Part shown: piece after piece, positions 19,868 to 28,680 of the stretch | Layout of the letters: every line of letters begins with the position of its first letter | Position numbering within the stretch: the stretch's first letter is position 1 | NCBI GenBank assembly: GCA_017355425.1 | Contig: CP070233.1 | Coordinates: 784,501-848,500, forward strand | Source: Dolichospermum sp. DET69 | GTDB taxonomy: Bacteria > Cyanobacteriota > Cyanobacteriia > Cyanobacteriales > Nostocaceae | Reading direction: 5' to 3' | DNA length: 64,000 nt | The notes under the pieces: generated by a model | The model's input: only the letters and a program-made list of their open reading frames with translations | Database searches by the model: none | What the model was told of the DNA's origin: nothing | Translations under genes and position numbers: made by a program

Positions 19868-20095
19868 CTATCTGGATATATTACGGCTATTGTAAGCATC
19901 TACGGCGTAAGCGGGTATGCGTTGAGCATAGTCCATATCTACGCCAGTAATAGATTTAGCTAAAGTTTCAAAGTTCTCAGAAGCCCAGTTGCGTTCGTGA
20001 ATGGGCTTACTTTGTTCACCCATGAAGTAAGCTAGAGAACCGATAACGGCAACTGCTACCCAACCAACAACTAATAGAGAAATTAAAATAGTCAT
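19868..20095 (-). CDS. Small single-span membrane protein, possibly a photosystem II assembly factor
   Basis: 75 residues: an N-terminal transmembrane helix (LISLLVVGWVAVAVIGSLAY) followed by a short polar tail starting MGEQSKPIHERNW. The open frame extends 46 codons further upstream, but ATG 20095 has a GAGG ribosome-binding site about 8 nt before it and puts the helix at the N-terminus. The shape and the GEQxKPIxERNW segment recall short cyanobacterial thylakoid proteins such as Psb35, but I cannot confirm this from sequence alone. Convergent with the GH57 gene and divergent from the RNase gene. Confidence 0.7.
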   Translation of the reverse strand: MTILISLLVVGWVAVAVIGSLAYFMGEQSKPIHERNWASENFETLAKSITGVDMDYAQRIPAYAVDAYNSRNISR

Positions 20096-20299
20096 TTGAG
20101 AACCTCGTTTTTTACTTTTTGTAACCTTATGTAAATAAATATAACAGATTGTTAACAAAACTTGCAAATTATTTTTTGGTGTGTATGTACTCAAATAGGT
20201 GAGGTATTCCCGACAGTAACAATTTTGTAACAAAACGCACTAATACAAGAAATGGTGAGAAAATACTATACCTAACCTATTTTTTTGCCAGTCTTAAAT

Positions 20300-20968
20300 A
20301 TGCGGATGAAAACACTTTTAATTGCATCTTCTTTATTAGTAACTAGTCTAGTTGTATCTGATAGTGCAATTGCTCAAACTCGCGGAACTCCAGGTAAATT
20401 TGATTTTTACGTTCTTACCCTTTCCTGGTCTCCTGACTATTGCGCGAAAAATGGTCAGCGTGACCAACAGCAATGTAATTCAGGTAAAAAACTGGGTTTT
20501 GTTTTACATGGTTTATGGCCACAATATCAAAAAGGCTATCCTGCTAGTTGTTCAACGGAGAAATTAACTCCAGCAGTAAAGCAGAAATTTCCAGGTTTGT
20601 ATCCCAGTGATAAGCTTTATAATCATGAATGGCAAAAACATGGAACTTGTGCGGGAACAACTCCTCAAGGATATCTAGCATTAAGTAAAAATCTAAAAGA
20701 TTCTGTTGCTATTCCCCCGGCTTATAATCGTCCTCCCAAACCCTTTCGGACTACAATTCAAGGGTTAAAAAGTACATTTATCAGTGCTAATAGTGAATTT
20801 ACTGCTAATGGCATAGCACCTTATTGTTCTGATTCTGGTAAATTCTTAAAAGAAGTATTTTTTTGCTATGCTAAGGATGGGAAAGCTGGTACTTGTAGCG
20901 AAGAGATTTTGAAACGTTCTCGCAAAAGTTGTGGACAAGCAGATTTTTTAGTGAGAAATGTTCGGTAG
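20300..20968 (+). CDS. Secreted ribonuclease T2 family protein
   Basis: A signal peptide (MKTLLIASSLLVTSLVVSDS, cleavage after AIAQ) precedes an RNase T2 domain. Both catalytic segments are present: FVLHGLWPQ (CAS I) and HEWQKHGTC (CAS II), each with its histidine; several cysteines could form the usual disulfides. The enzyme should cleave RNA in the periplasm or outside the cell. ATG 20300 or 20306 is preferred to the upstream TTG at 20285. Expressed alone. Confidence 0.93.
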   Translation: MRMKTLLIASSLLVTSLVVSDSAIAQTRGTPGKFDFYVLTLSWSPDYCAKNGQRDQQQCNSGKKLGFVLHGLWPQYQKGYPASCSTEKLTPAVKQKFPGLYPSDKLYNHEWQKHGTCAGTTPQGYLALSKNLKDSVAIPPAYNRPPKPFRTTIQGLKSTFISANSEFTANGIAPYCSDSGKFLKEVFFCYAKDGKAGTCSEEILKRSRKSCGQADFLVRNVR

Positions 20969-21034
20969 GGGCGGGGTTTCCCAGCCCTCTCAATCGCCCT
21001 CAATTGTATTGCATCCGAACGATAACCGCTATAA

Positions 21035-21331
21035 TCATTGAGTCATTTCATTTAAAGCAGTATTAATGAGTTCTTCACTAACTCCATGACGTTTTAAATT
21101 TTCAATAAAAGTAGAAATTCCTTGATTACGACTTTCTAAATAATATAAAATTGCTGCAATGGGGGATGGAGGATCAATAGGATAATTTTTTTGTTCATAA
21201 ACTTCTACTAAAGTTGTTAAAACATCTAATTTTTCATATTCTAGTGTATTTGGTTCGGCATCAAAAATTTGTTCTATTTCTTTTAGTGCCTGTTGATAAT
21301 CTCTTTCAGTTTTGATTGGTTTCAAATTCAT
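21035..21331 (-). CDS. HigA-like antitoxin lacking its HTH domain
   Basis: The first ~75 residues (MNLKPIKTERDYQQALKEIE ... PIDPPSPIAAILYYLESRNQ) are the classic N-terminal part of HigA/COG5499 antitoxins, which normally continue into an XRE helix-turn-helix. Here the protein instead ends after 98 residues with FIENLKRHGVSEELINTALN, so the DNA-binding part is missing. It lies 14 nt after the HigB-type toxin, the gene order expected for higBA. Toxin neutralisation may persist while autoregulation is changed, or the gene may be decaying. Confidence 0.75.
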   Translation of the reverse strand: MNLKPIKTERDYQQALKEIEQIFDAEPNTLEYEKLDVLTTLVEVYEQKNYPIDPPSPIAAILYYLESRNQGISTFIENLKRHGVSEELINTALNEMTQ

Positions 21332-21345
21332 AAAATCAAACCTCC

Positions 21346-21639
21346 TTAAACAATTTTAGCATCTATTTTGTCATATTCTTGATGAGTCCCAATAAAGCGA
21401 ATAAAAACAATACCAATCTCATAACGAATATGGATAATTAAACGATAATTATTTCCTTTAATATTAAAAACTACACGATTATTGGCAATAATACTAGCGT
21501 TAGCATAAACTTCTTTAATATCTGATGGACTTTGCCAATTCGCACGGGAAGCATCATCAAACCAAGCTTTTAAAGGCTGTTCTGTATCAGGATATTTTTG
21601 CCAATATTCTCTTAGGGTACTCCGAGCAATAATTCTCAT
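21346..21639 (-). CDS. higB: HigB-type mRNA interferase toxin
   Basis: A 97-residue HigB_toxin family protein, a ribosome-associated mRNA endonuclease. Characteristic are the N-terminal MRIIARSTLREYWQKYPD, WFDDASRANWQSPSDIKEVY and the C-terminal RLIIHIRYEIGIVFIRFIGT core followed by HQEYDKID. Full length. First gene of a two-gene unit with the HigA-like protein directly downstream; toxin-first order is typical for this family. Confidence 0.88.
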   Translation of the reverse strand: MRIIARSTLREYWQKYPDTEQPLKAWFDDASRANWQSPSDIKEVYANASIIANNRVVFNIKGNNYRLIIHIRYEIGIVFIRFIGTHQEYDKIDAKIV

Positions 21640-21878
21640 TGTAATAATTTTTATCTAAAGGATATTTTTTGAAAAAATAGAAACTATTATAGGGTTTGCT
21701 GATAGCGTAGCGTGGCGTAGCGTGGCGTAAGCCATAAAAGTTGTCCGTGAGGGTAGGGAACAGGGAACGGGGAACAGGGAACAGAAAAGAGGTTTTGGGA
21801 AACTTTACTTTTCGTTACATATTTCGGTTTTTTCCGTTCACCTACTTAATTCAGATTCAACAATCAGCTAAAGCTCGT

Positions 21879-24782
21879 CTACTTAGTTTCCATCCAATTA
21901 TCCCCCGCATGAATATCAACTACTAAAGGCACAGATAAAGAAACAGCATTTTCCATTACAGATTTAATTTGTGGTTGCAATTCTTCCCACTCTTGAGGAG
22001 GAATTTCAAATACTAATTCATCATGCACTTGCAACAATAACCGCGCTTCATATTTCTTTAAAACTTCATGCAATTGTACCATTGCTATCTTAATGATATC
22101 TGCACTAGAACCTTGAATTGGTGCATTAGCAGCAGAACGTAGTAACCCGGCATCATAAGCGCCTAAATTCTTTAATTTCTGCAAATTAATATCTTCTATA
22201 TTACTACCTTTTAACTGACGTAAACTATTACTCGTAAACTCAAAATAGCGTCGTCTACCCAAAATTGTTTCTACATAACCTTGAGAAATAGCTTGTTTTT
22301 TCACATCCTCCAAATATTTAAATAATTGGGGATATCGTTGATTAAATCGCTTAATAAACTCATTGGCATTAGCTTTATCTATACCTGTTGAATGTGCAAA
22401 CTTGAGAGAACCCATTCCATAAATTACTCCAAAGTTAATCGTCTTGGCAAAACGTCGTTCTTCTGACGTTACTTCTGTTTTTTCAAAGACTAATTTTGCT
22501 GTGACAGTGTGAATATCTTCATTTTGCTGGTATGCTTTTATTAAAATTGGTTCTTGACTCAAATGCGCTAAAATCCTTAACTCAATTTGTGAGTAATCAG
22601 CAGCTACCATTAACCAACCTGATTCCGGTAAAAACGCTTTTCTAATTTGTCGGCTAAAAGCAGTCCGAATGGGAATATTTTGTAAATTTGGGTGAGAAGA
22701 AGACAACCTACCAGTAGAAGTTGCAGCTTGATTAAAATCAGTATGTAATCTTTGACTTTTAGGATGTACCAAAGCTGGTAAAGCATCTACATAGGTAGAT
22801 TTTAATTTTGATAAAGTCCGATTTTCAATAATCGCTGCCACAAATCCAGTATTATCAACTTCTTGAAGTTTTTCTAAAGTTGCTGCGTCTGTAGAATAAC
22901 CAGTTTGAATCTTGCGAGAATATTTCGTACTTAAACCTAATTTATCAAAGAGAATCTGACTTAATTGTTTAGGAGAACCTAAATTAAATTTTTCTCCAGC
23001 AATTTCTGTAGCTGTTATTTCTAACTTCGCTAATTCTGTTCCTAACTGTTGTGAAAGTTCTTTGAGATAAGCTGAATTAATCCGAACTCCTGTATATTCA
23101 AGTTCTGCTAAAACTTCTTCTAATGGTTGTTCTACTTCATTCAATAGTTTATATAAAATTGGAGTTTCTGCTAACTTTTCCTTTAGTTTTCCTACTAATG
23201 CAAATGTGCCATAAACATCCATTCCGCAATAATCAGCAACAGCAAGAATACTAACATCAGCGATAGTTTTACCTTTGGGAACTAAATCTCCATAACTTTT
23301 TGCAGTTAATCCCAAATATCGCAAAGATAAATCAGTTAAATTATGACTACTATCTGGATTAATCAAATAACTGGCTAACATGGTATCAAATACCACTCCA
23401 GCTAAATTAATGCCTTGACACCGCAGAATTAACCGATCAAATTTAGCATTTTGTAAGGATTTAGGATAATCAGCACTTTCCAAAATTGGCCGCAGTGCTT
23501 CTAATACTAAATCTCGATTTAAATTATTGCCGTTTGTATGTCCAATGGGAATATAAGCAAGTTCGTCTGGTTCTGTTCCCCAACAGCAACCAATTCCTAC
23601 TAAATTTGCATCTCTGGGTTCTAATGCAGTAGTTTCTGTATCCCAACTAACGGGATTTTCTGAATTTGTGAATTGTTTTAAAAGTTCTACTAATTCTGTT
23701 AATTTAGCTTCTGTATTAATAATGCGTGGTTGAATCGGTAAAGCATTTTGTTTTATTTCTTGTGCTGTGTCTTCTGCACTAAAAAACCATAAATCATCAT
23801 TTGCTTCTTCGATGATTTCCGATACTTGAGGTGGGACAACTTCTCCACCAAATTTTTGCTGAATTTCGTTAATTTTATCTAAAAATCTTTTAAATTCTAA
23901 TTTCTCTAAAATCGGAATCAACAGGTTATTATCAAAACCTTTTAATTGACAATCTTCTAAATCAATTTCTAGGGGAACATCACAAACTATCTTAGCTAAA
24001 TAGCGAGATTTTTCCGCGTCTTCTTTACCAGTAATTAGTTTTTGCTGGGTTGCACCTTTAATATTATCTAAATCCGCATAAATTTCATCCAGAGAATTAT
24101 AAGTATTTAATAGTTGTGCTGCTGTTTTTTCACCAATTCCTTTGACTCCGGGAATATTATCTGATTTGTCACCACAAAGGGCTTTAAAATCAACAACTTG
24201 TGTGGGTAATACTCCTAATTTTTCTTTTACCTGTTCTGCTTGAAATTCAGCAATACTATTTGTAGAACGTTTTAATGCTTCTGGAGTAAAATTTAAAACT
24301 GTAATTTCTTTATCAGCATCAATTAGTTGAAATAAGTCTCTATCCCCGGAAAGAATCTTTACTTGATACCCAGATGCTGCGGCTTTTTGTGCTAATGTTC
24401 CCAATATATCATCTGCTTCATAACCAGGTGCAGTGAGTATGGGCAAATTCAAGCTCTGCAATAACTCATAGAGATTTTCTATGTCGGGAATAAAGTCTTC
24501 TGGTGTTTCTGCACGTCCCGCTTTGTAAGTATCATCAGCTTCATGACGGAAAGTGGGTGAAGCTAAATCAAAAGCTACTGCTACTGCTTGTGGCTGTTCT
24601 GAAGCTATTACTTCTAACAAACATTTAATAAAACCAAAACAAACACTGGTAGGAATACCAGCTTTTGTCCGAAGTCCACCATCTCTACCTTTAGCAAAAG
24701 CGAAGTAGGAACGGAAAGCTAAAGAATGTCCATCAACAAGGATGAATATAGGCTTGTTTATAACTGAAGAATTAAAAGTCAA
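21879..24782 (-). CDS. polA: DNA polymerase I
   Basis: 967 residues with all three activities: 5' nuclease domain (about 1-300, ILVDGHSLAFRSYFAF, KALCGDKSDNIPGVKGIGEKTA as part of the metal and helix-hairpin region), 3'-5' exonuclease (WDTETTALEPRDANLVGIG keeps the acidic residues, and YCGMDVYGT), and polymerase motifs A (VAADYSQIELRIL), B (RRFAKTINFGVIYGMG) and C (LLQVHDELVFE). Proofreading therefore looks active. No ATG exists upstream of the conserved start, so the TTG at 24782 is the likely initiator. Monocistronic. Confidence 0.96.
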   Translation of the reverse strand: MTFNSSVINKPIFILVDGHSLAFRSYFAFAKGRDGGLRTKAGIPTSVCFGFIKCLLEVIASEQPQAVAVAFDLASPTFRHEADDTYKAGRAETPEDFIPDIENLYELLQSLNLPILTAPGYEADDILGTLAQKAAASGYQVKILSGDRDLFQLIDADKEITVLNFTPEALKRSTNSIAEFQAEQVKEKLGVLPTQVVDFKALCGDKSDNIPGVKGIGEKTAAQLLNTYNSLDEIYADLDNIKGATQQKLITGKEDAEKSRYLAKIVCDVPLEIDLEDCQLKGFDNNLLIPILEKLEFKRFLDKINEIQQKFGGEVVPPQVSEIIEEANDDLWFFSAEDTAQEIKQNALPIQPRIINTEAKLTELVELLKQFTNSENPVSWDTETTALEPRDANLVGIGCCWGTEPDELAYIPIGHTNGNNLNRDLVLEALRPILESADYPKSLQNAKFDRLILRCQGINLAGVVFDTMLASYLINPDSSHNLTDLSLRYLGLTAKSYGDLVPKGKTIADVSILAVADYCGMDVYGTFALVGKLKEKLAETPILYKLLNEVEQPLEEVLAELEYTGVRINSAYLKELSQQLGTELAKLEITATEIAGEKFNLGSPKQLSQILFDKLGLSTKYSRKIQTGYSTDAATLEKLQEVDNTGFVAAIIENRTLSKLKSTYVDALPALVHPKSQRLHTDFNQAATSTGRLSSSHPNLQNIPIRTAFSRQIRKAFLPESGWLMVAADYSQIELRILAHLSQEPILIKAYQQNEDIHTVTAKLVFEKTEVTSEERRFAKTINFGVIYGMGSLKFAHSTGIDKANANEFIKRFNQRYPQLFKYLEDVKKQAISQGYVETILGRRRYFEFTSNSLRQLKGSNIEDINLQKLKNLGAYDAGLLRSAANAPIQGSSADIIKIAMVQLHEVLKKYEARLLLQVHDELVFEIPPQEWEELQPQIKSVMENAVSLSVPLVVDIHAGDNWMETK

Positions 24783-25167
24783 CTGCTTAACCGAATCATA
24801 GAACTATTCTATTTTAATTTTTTTTATAGCATTATGCACCAAGATTAAAGTCAGTAACCCAGCCCTAAAGGGACTGAGCTTCCCGCATACCGCGAGGTCT
24901 TGTGAAATTAATCACAGAAAAGGTGGTCGAGGTTTTTACTTCTTGACACCAATGGTCATAATTGAGAACTGCTAACCCGTGAATAATACTACTTTGATAC
25001 AGCGATCGCTAACTTAGAAGCTAAGTATCGCTGTTTGTTGGTGATAATATATTATTGGTGTAGCTTTTGTCTAGGAGACGCTCTGGAAACGTAGCGAAAA
25101 AAGGATAAACGCGGATAAACACAGATGAAGATGGGTCAATTTTTTAACTATATTTAATTTAATCACA
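24783..25167. repeat. polA upstream spacer with hairpin element copy 2
   Basis: The element at 24851-24908 has a short hairpin (agccctaaagggact) followed by gagcttcccgcatacc and gaggtcttgtgaaa; a second version is at 30373-30420. A further hairpin spans 24999-25034 (acagcgat...atcgctgt) and includes a HIP1 octamer. No CDS is supported. The spacer probably also holds the promoters for polA and the following gene. Confidence 0.6.
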
Positions 25168-26106
25168 ATGACGGAAATTACAGCTAACTATGATGAAACC
25201 TGGAAAGAAGCAATAGGAGATTATTTTGACTCATTTCTTGCCTTCTTTTATCCACAAGTCTATCAACAAATAGATTGGACTAAAACCCCTATTTCTTTGG
25301 ATAAAGAATTAGAACAGATTACCGCATATGCGGAGAGCAAAACACGCCACGCTGATAAATTGTTTCAAGTGTGGTTATTAGATAATCAAGAGATTTGGAT
25401 ATTAATTCATGTAGAAGTACAAAGTCAATATGATAAAGAATTTTCCCAAAGAATGTTTATCTACAACTATCGAGCTTTTGATTTATATCAAAAACCAGTT
25501 ATTAGTTTAGCCATACTGGGAGATGAAACTAAAAGTTGGCGACCTAATTCTTATCAGTATGGTTTCGGAAGTAGTCAGTTAATCTTTAATTTTTCTATCG
25601 TCAAGCTTCTAGATTATCAATGGGAGGAGTTAGAGCAAAGTAATAATATTTTTGCTATAGTGGTAATGGCACATTTAAAGACTAAAGCCACTAACAGCAA
25701 TTTGTCAGCTAGGGAACAGTGGAAATGGAATTTAACTAGATTGTTTTACGAAAAAGGTTATAATCGTAAACAAATTACTGATTTGTATAAAGTCATTGAT
25801 GCAATGATGGCTTTATCTGAGGAACTACAATTAAGTTTTGAAGAAAAATTAGCTACTTATCAGGAGAAACGAAAAATGCCATTGTTAACTAACATTGAAA
25901 GACGCACCATAGAAAGAACTGAGAAAAAAAATATTATCAAACTTTTACAGGTGCGGTTTGATGATATTCCTGAAAATTTGATTGCCAGCATTAATCAAAT
26001 TGATGATACATCTTTTTTAGAACAAATATTTGTATCAGCAATTAATGTTAGTTCGTTAGAAGAATTTGCACAACTTGTTCACTCTAATTTACCAGAATCA
26101 GATTAA
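25168..26106 (+). CDS. Rpn-family (PD-(D/E)XK) nuclease-like protein
   Basis: 312 residues. The N-terminal half resembles the Rpn/'putative transposase' nuclease family common in cyanobacteria: a FQVWLLDNQEIWILIHVEVQSQ strand pair bears the E-x-Q variant of the PD-(D/E)XK core. A helical middle (EQWKWNLTRLFYEKGYNRKQ) and a C-terminal tail ending SSLEEFAQLVHSNLPE complete it. Rpn proteins are recombination-promoting nucleases or defence-linked; the role here is unknown. The 3' 320 bp and the following palindrome are duplicated immediately downstream. Confidence 0.75.
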   Translation: MTEITANYDETWKEAIGDYFDSFLAFFYPQVYQQIDWTKTPISLDKELEQITAYAESKTRHADKLFQVWLLDNQEIWILIHVEVQSQYDKEFSQRMFIYNYRAFDLYQKPVISLAILGDETKSWRPNSYQYGFGSSQLIFNFSIVKLLDYQWEELEQSNNIFAIVVMAHLKTKATNSNLSAREQWKWNLTRLFYEKGYNRKQITDLYKVIDAMMALSEELQLSFEEKLATYQEKRKMPLLTNIERRTIERTEKKNIIKLLQVRFDDIPENLIASINQIDDTSFLEQIFVSAINVSSLEEFAQLVHSNLPESD

Positions 26107-26109
26107 TAA

Positions 26110-26153
26110 ATGTAGGTTGGGTTAAGCGACAGCGCAACCCAACAACAGTATTG
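26110..26153. repeat. Palindromic repeat (ggttgggtt...aacccaac), unit 1
   Basis: A hairpin repeat with arms gttgggtt/aacccaac around a gcgacagcgc loop directly after the Rpn gene. An almost identical copy follows the duplicated tail at about 26492-26535, and a decayed third copy is near 27778-27803. Confidence 0.8.
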
Positions 26154-26485
26154 ATTTGTATAAGGTCATTGATTTAATGATGGCTTTATCTGAAGACCTG
26201 CAATTAAGTTTTGATCAAAAATTCGCTAACTATCAGGAGGAACGAAAAATGCCACTTGTAACTAACATTGAAAGACGCGCTATAGAAAAAACCACCAAAC
26301 AAACTCGGAAACAAGATATTTCTGATTTACTGGTTAGTCGTTTTGGTAATTTACCCGAAAATCTGACAGAAAATATCGAAAAAATTGAGGATATAAATAT
26401 TTTAAAGCAACTTCTTGTATCAACAATTAACGTTAGTTCTTTAGAAGAATTTGCACAACTTGTTCACTCTAATTTACCAGAATAA
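26154..26485 (+). pseudogene. Duplicated 3' end of the Rpn-family gene
   Basis: The translation (LYKVIDLMMALSEDLQL ... SSLEEFAQLVHSNLPE) matches the last ~107 residues of the preceding gene with scattered substitutions, and the following palindrome is also copied. This is a tandem duplication of about 380 bp without the nuclease core. It opens with a TTG in the middle of the homologous region; independent function is unlikely, though it could be a source of recombination with the intact copy. Confidence 0.8.
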
Positions 26486-26535
26486 GATTAATAAATGTAG
26501 GTTGGGTTAAGCGACAGCGCAACCCAACAACAGTA

Positions 26536-26592
26536 TAGTGTTAAAATCAAATTATCCAGGTGGGGGAATATTAAAAAATGCAAACTCTAATT
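26536..26592 (+). pseudogene. Remnant of a HicB-like promoter and first codons
   Basis: This segment (tagtgttaaaatcaaattatcc ... atgcaaactctaatt) nearly repeats 27804-27861, which is the upstream region and first codons of the intact HicB-like gene. Here the reading frame after MQTLIQLNI is lost and the DUF1016 gene starts 12 nt on. I infer that the DUF1016 gene arrived in, or was copied beside, a hicB locus. Confidence 0.6.
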
Positions 26593-26603
26593 CAATTAAA
26601 TAT

Positions 26604-27650
26604 ATGGTGAATAATTTATCAATTCCCGAAGATTATCATCATTTTTTTGAGGAACTTAAAGAACGCATCCGCAATGCACAAGTCCGGGCTGCAATGGCTA
26701 TTAACCGCGAATTAATATTACTTTATTGGCAAATTGGAGCGGATATTTTAAATCGTCAACAGCAGCAAAGATGGGGTGCTAAAGTTATAGATAATTTAGC
26801 ATCTGATTTGCGAAAAGCGTTTCCGGAAATGAAAGGTTTCTCCTCTCGTAATCTTAAATATATGCGGAGTTTTGCGGAAACTTACCCTGATTTTGAATTT
26901 GTGCAAGAGGTGCTTGCACAAATTACTTGGTATCACAATATTACCTTAATAGAAAAGGTAAAATCACCACAGGAACGTCTGTGGTATGCAAGACAAACTA
27001 TTGAGCAAGGATGGAGTCGCAATGTATTAGTCCATCAGATAGAAAGTGGACTATATAAAAGGCAAGGTAAGGCTGATACTAATTTTTCTCGCATGTTGCC
27101 AAATCCCCAATCTGAACTAGCACAACAGTTATTTAAAGACCCTTATAATTTTGATTTTATTAATTTAGGAAAGGAGGCACAGGAACGAGATTTAGAGAGG
27201 GCTTTAATAGAACGTATCCGCGATTTTTTATTGGAATTGGGGGTAGGTTTTGCGTTTGTGGGTAGTCAGTATCATTTGGAGGTGGAAGGGGAAGATTTTT
27301 ATTTAGATTTATTATTTTATCATTTACGGTTGCGGTGTTTTGTGGTGATTGATTTAAAGGTGGAAGCTTTTAAGCCGGAGTTTTCAGGGAAGATGAGTTT
27401 TTATGTTTCTGCTGTGGATGAGTTGCTAAAACACCGGGATGATATGCCGACTATTGGGATTATTTTATGTAAGTATAAAAAGCAGAAGATTGTTGAATAT
27501 TCTTTGCGAGATATGAATAAGCCTATTGGGGTTTCTAGTTATCAAATAAGGGAGGGTTTACCAAAGAGATTGCAGGAGAGTTTACCGACTATTGAACAGT
27601 TGGAAGCTGAGTTGGAAGCGGTAAATGTGGAAGTTGAGGAGGAGTTATGA
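26604..27650 (+). CDS. DUF1016/YhcG-type PD-(D/E)XK nuclease
   Basis: About 348 residues. The N-terminal DUF1016 domain (INRELILLYWQIGADILNRQ, FPEMKGFSSRNLKYMR, ITWYHNITLIEKVKSP) is followed by the C-terminal nuclease core FYLDLLFYHLRLRCFVVIDLKVEAF, giving the D...D-x-K motif, and SGKMSFYVSAVDE. Members are linked with restriction loci and RNA/DNA processing. ATG 26604 fits the family; upstream, the first ~20 codons in the open frame come from a different gene's start (see the HicB-like repeat). It stands within a cluster of decaying accessory genes. Confidence 0.85.
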   Translation: MVNNLSIPEDYHHFFEELKERIRNAQVRAAMAINRELILLYWQIGADILNRQQQQRWGAKVIDNLASDLRKAFPEMKGFSSRNLKYMRSFAETYPDFEFVQEVLAQITWYHNITLIEKVKSPQERLWYARQTIEQGWSRNVLVHQIESGLYKRQGKADTNFSRMLPNPQSELAQQLFKDPYNFDFINLGKEAQERDLERALIERIRDFLLELGVGFAFVGSQYHLEVEGEDFYLDLLFYHLRLRCFVVIDLKVEAFKPEFSGKMSFYVSAVDELLKHRDDMPTIGIILCKYKKQKIVEYSLRDMNKPIGVSSYQIREGLPKRLQESLPTIEQLEAELEAVNVEVEEEL

Positions 27651-27847
27651 GAGAAATTATGGCAGGATTTAGTTACAGCACTTCCCGGTGTTATGAGATA
27701 CAAGAACCCCACCCCCAACCCCCTCCCCGCAAGCGAGGAGGGGGCTAAGATGTACCTCATAAGAGCGGAAACCGCTGTAAGCGACAGTGCAACCCAATAA
27801 CAGTATAGTGTTAAAATCAAATTATCCACGTTTGGGAATATCAAAAG

Positions 27848-28087
27848 ATGCAAACTCTAATTAGATTGAATATTGAAAAATTTATTGAGGAAGGAAAGGA
27901 GTATTTTGTGGCTACCAGTGATGATTTACAGGGGTTAGTTGCTGAGGGTAAAACTGTACAAGAAGCTATAGAAATCGCGGCAGATGTGGCTAAGGTTTTA
28001 TTAGATTTAGAAAAAGAAAAAAATCATTCTTTTCATTTTCAAGGTTTACCTAATCAGTTTGAATATCCGCTTACTTTGGAGGTTTAA
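27848..28087 (+). CDS. hicB: HicB-like antitoxin
   Basis: A 79-residue HicB-fold protein (MQTLIRLNIEKFIEEGKEYF, ATSDDLQGLVAEGKTVQEA) of the short kind without a DNA-binding tail. HicB neutralises the HicA mRNA interferase. The next open frame overlaps its stop codon and is a truncated hicA, so the toxin is probably dead while the antitoxin survives. Its upstream region is duplicated at 26536-26592. Confidence 0.85.
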   Translation: MQTLIRLNIEKFIEEGKEYFVATSDDLQGLVAEGKTVQEAIEIAADVAKVLLDLEKEKNHSFHFQGLPNQFEYPLTLEV

Positions 28088-28161
28088 TGGGAAAATTAGG
28101 AGGTTTTTCTTATCGAGAAGTTACGAGAAAGTTAGGAAAACTTGGAAGAGTGGGAAATTAA
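28087..28161 (+). pseudogene. Truncated HicA toxin
   Basis: The 24 codons following the hicB stop (MGKLGGFSYREVTRKLGKLG) match the N-terminus of HicA toxins. The frame then stops, before the catalytic GSHH/GSH region. The downstream 55 nt (to about 28227) nearly duplicate 28986-29040 near the DUF2442 gene, so rearrangement removed the 3' part. Confidence 0.8.
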
Positions 28162-28249
28162 AGGAAATTAAAGAAGGGGATTATTTTATTTTACAAAATA
28201 TCCACAATTTCCAAATAGATAATATTTGAATAATGTAGTTAAGTGAACC

Positions 28250-28677
28250 ATGCCAGAAATTAGCCGTTTTTTAGAGGGTGTTTTAAAAGTTTTCAAGGTA
28301 TAAATTAACCCCTCTTGTAAACCTCTCCCCGAAGCGGGGAGAGGCTTTGAAACCCCCCTTCCCTCCTAGGGAAGGGGGGCAGGGGGGTTAGGTTTTTGGA
28401 GATTATCGGTTTCATCTAATACTTTTCAAACACCCTCTTAGGTATCATCATCACCATGTATTATAACGACCATCCGCCCCCACACTTTCATGTCCGCTAT
28501 AATCAACAAAAAGCCATAATTGATATTGAAACCCTCTCAATACTAGAAGGTAAAATTTCCCCTTGCATCTTAGGATTAGTAATAGAATGGGCAGCCATTC
28601 ACAAAACAGAACTCATGTAAAACTGGGAACTTGCCAGACTACAAGTACCCCTAGAACCAATTACACCTTTGGAGTAA
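28250..28677 (+). pseudogene. DUF4160 gene interrupted by a MITE and an internal stop
   Basis: The frame starts MPEISRFL (28250-28273), is broken by a 164-bp insertion, then resumes GIIITMYYNDHPPPHFHVRY through EWAAIHKTELM. A TAA replaces the expected GAA Glu codon, after which NWELARLQVPLEPITPLE runs to the stop at 28675-28677. Precise removal of 28274-28440 (the insert plus one TTA copy) restores the DUF4160 N-terminus. DUF4160 is usually encoded directly before DUF2442, as here; the pair is thought to be a toxin-antitoxin-like module. Two lesions indicate a dead gene. Confidence 0.9.
28274..28437. mobile_element. 164-bp MITE with 17-bp TIRs and TTA target duplication
   Basis: Left end gagggtgttttaaaagt (28274-28290) and the complement of the right end, gagggtgtttgaaaagt (28421-28437), match at 16 of 17 positions. 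The flanking TTA at 28271-28273 and 28438-28440 is a direct target-site duplication. Inside are nested palindromes (cctctcccc-gaagc-ggggagagg near 28322-28345 and a g/c-rich one near 28353-28390) and no ORF. It splits a DUF4160 gene, which proves insertion. A related right end is at about 390-409. Confidence 0.88.
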
Positions 28678-28680
28678 AAA

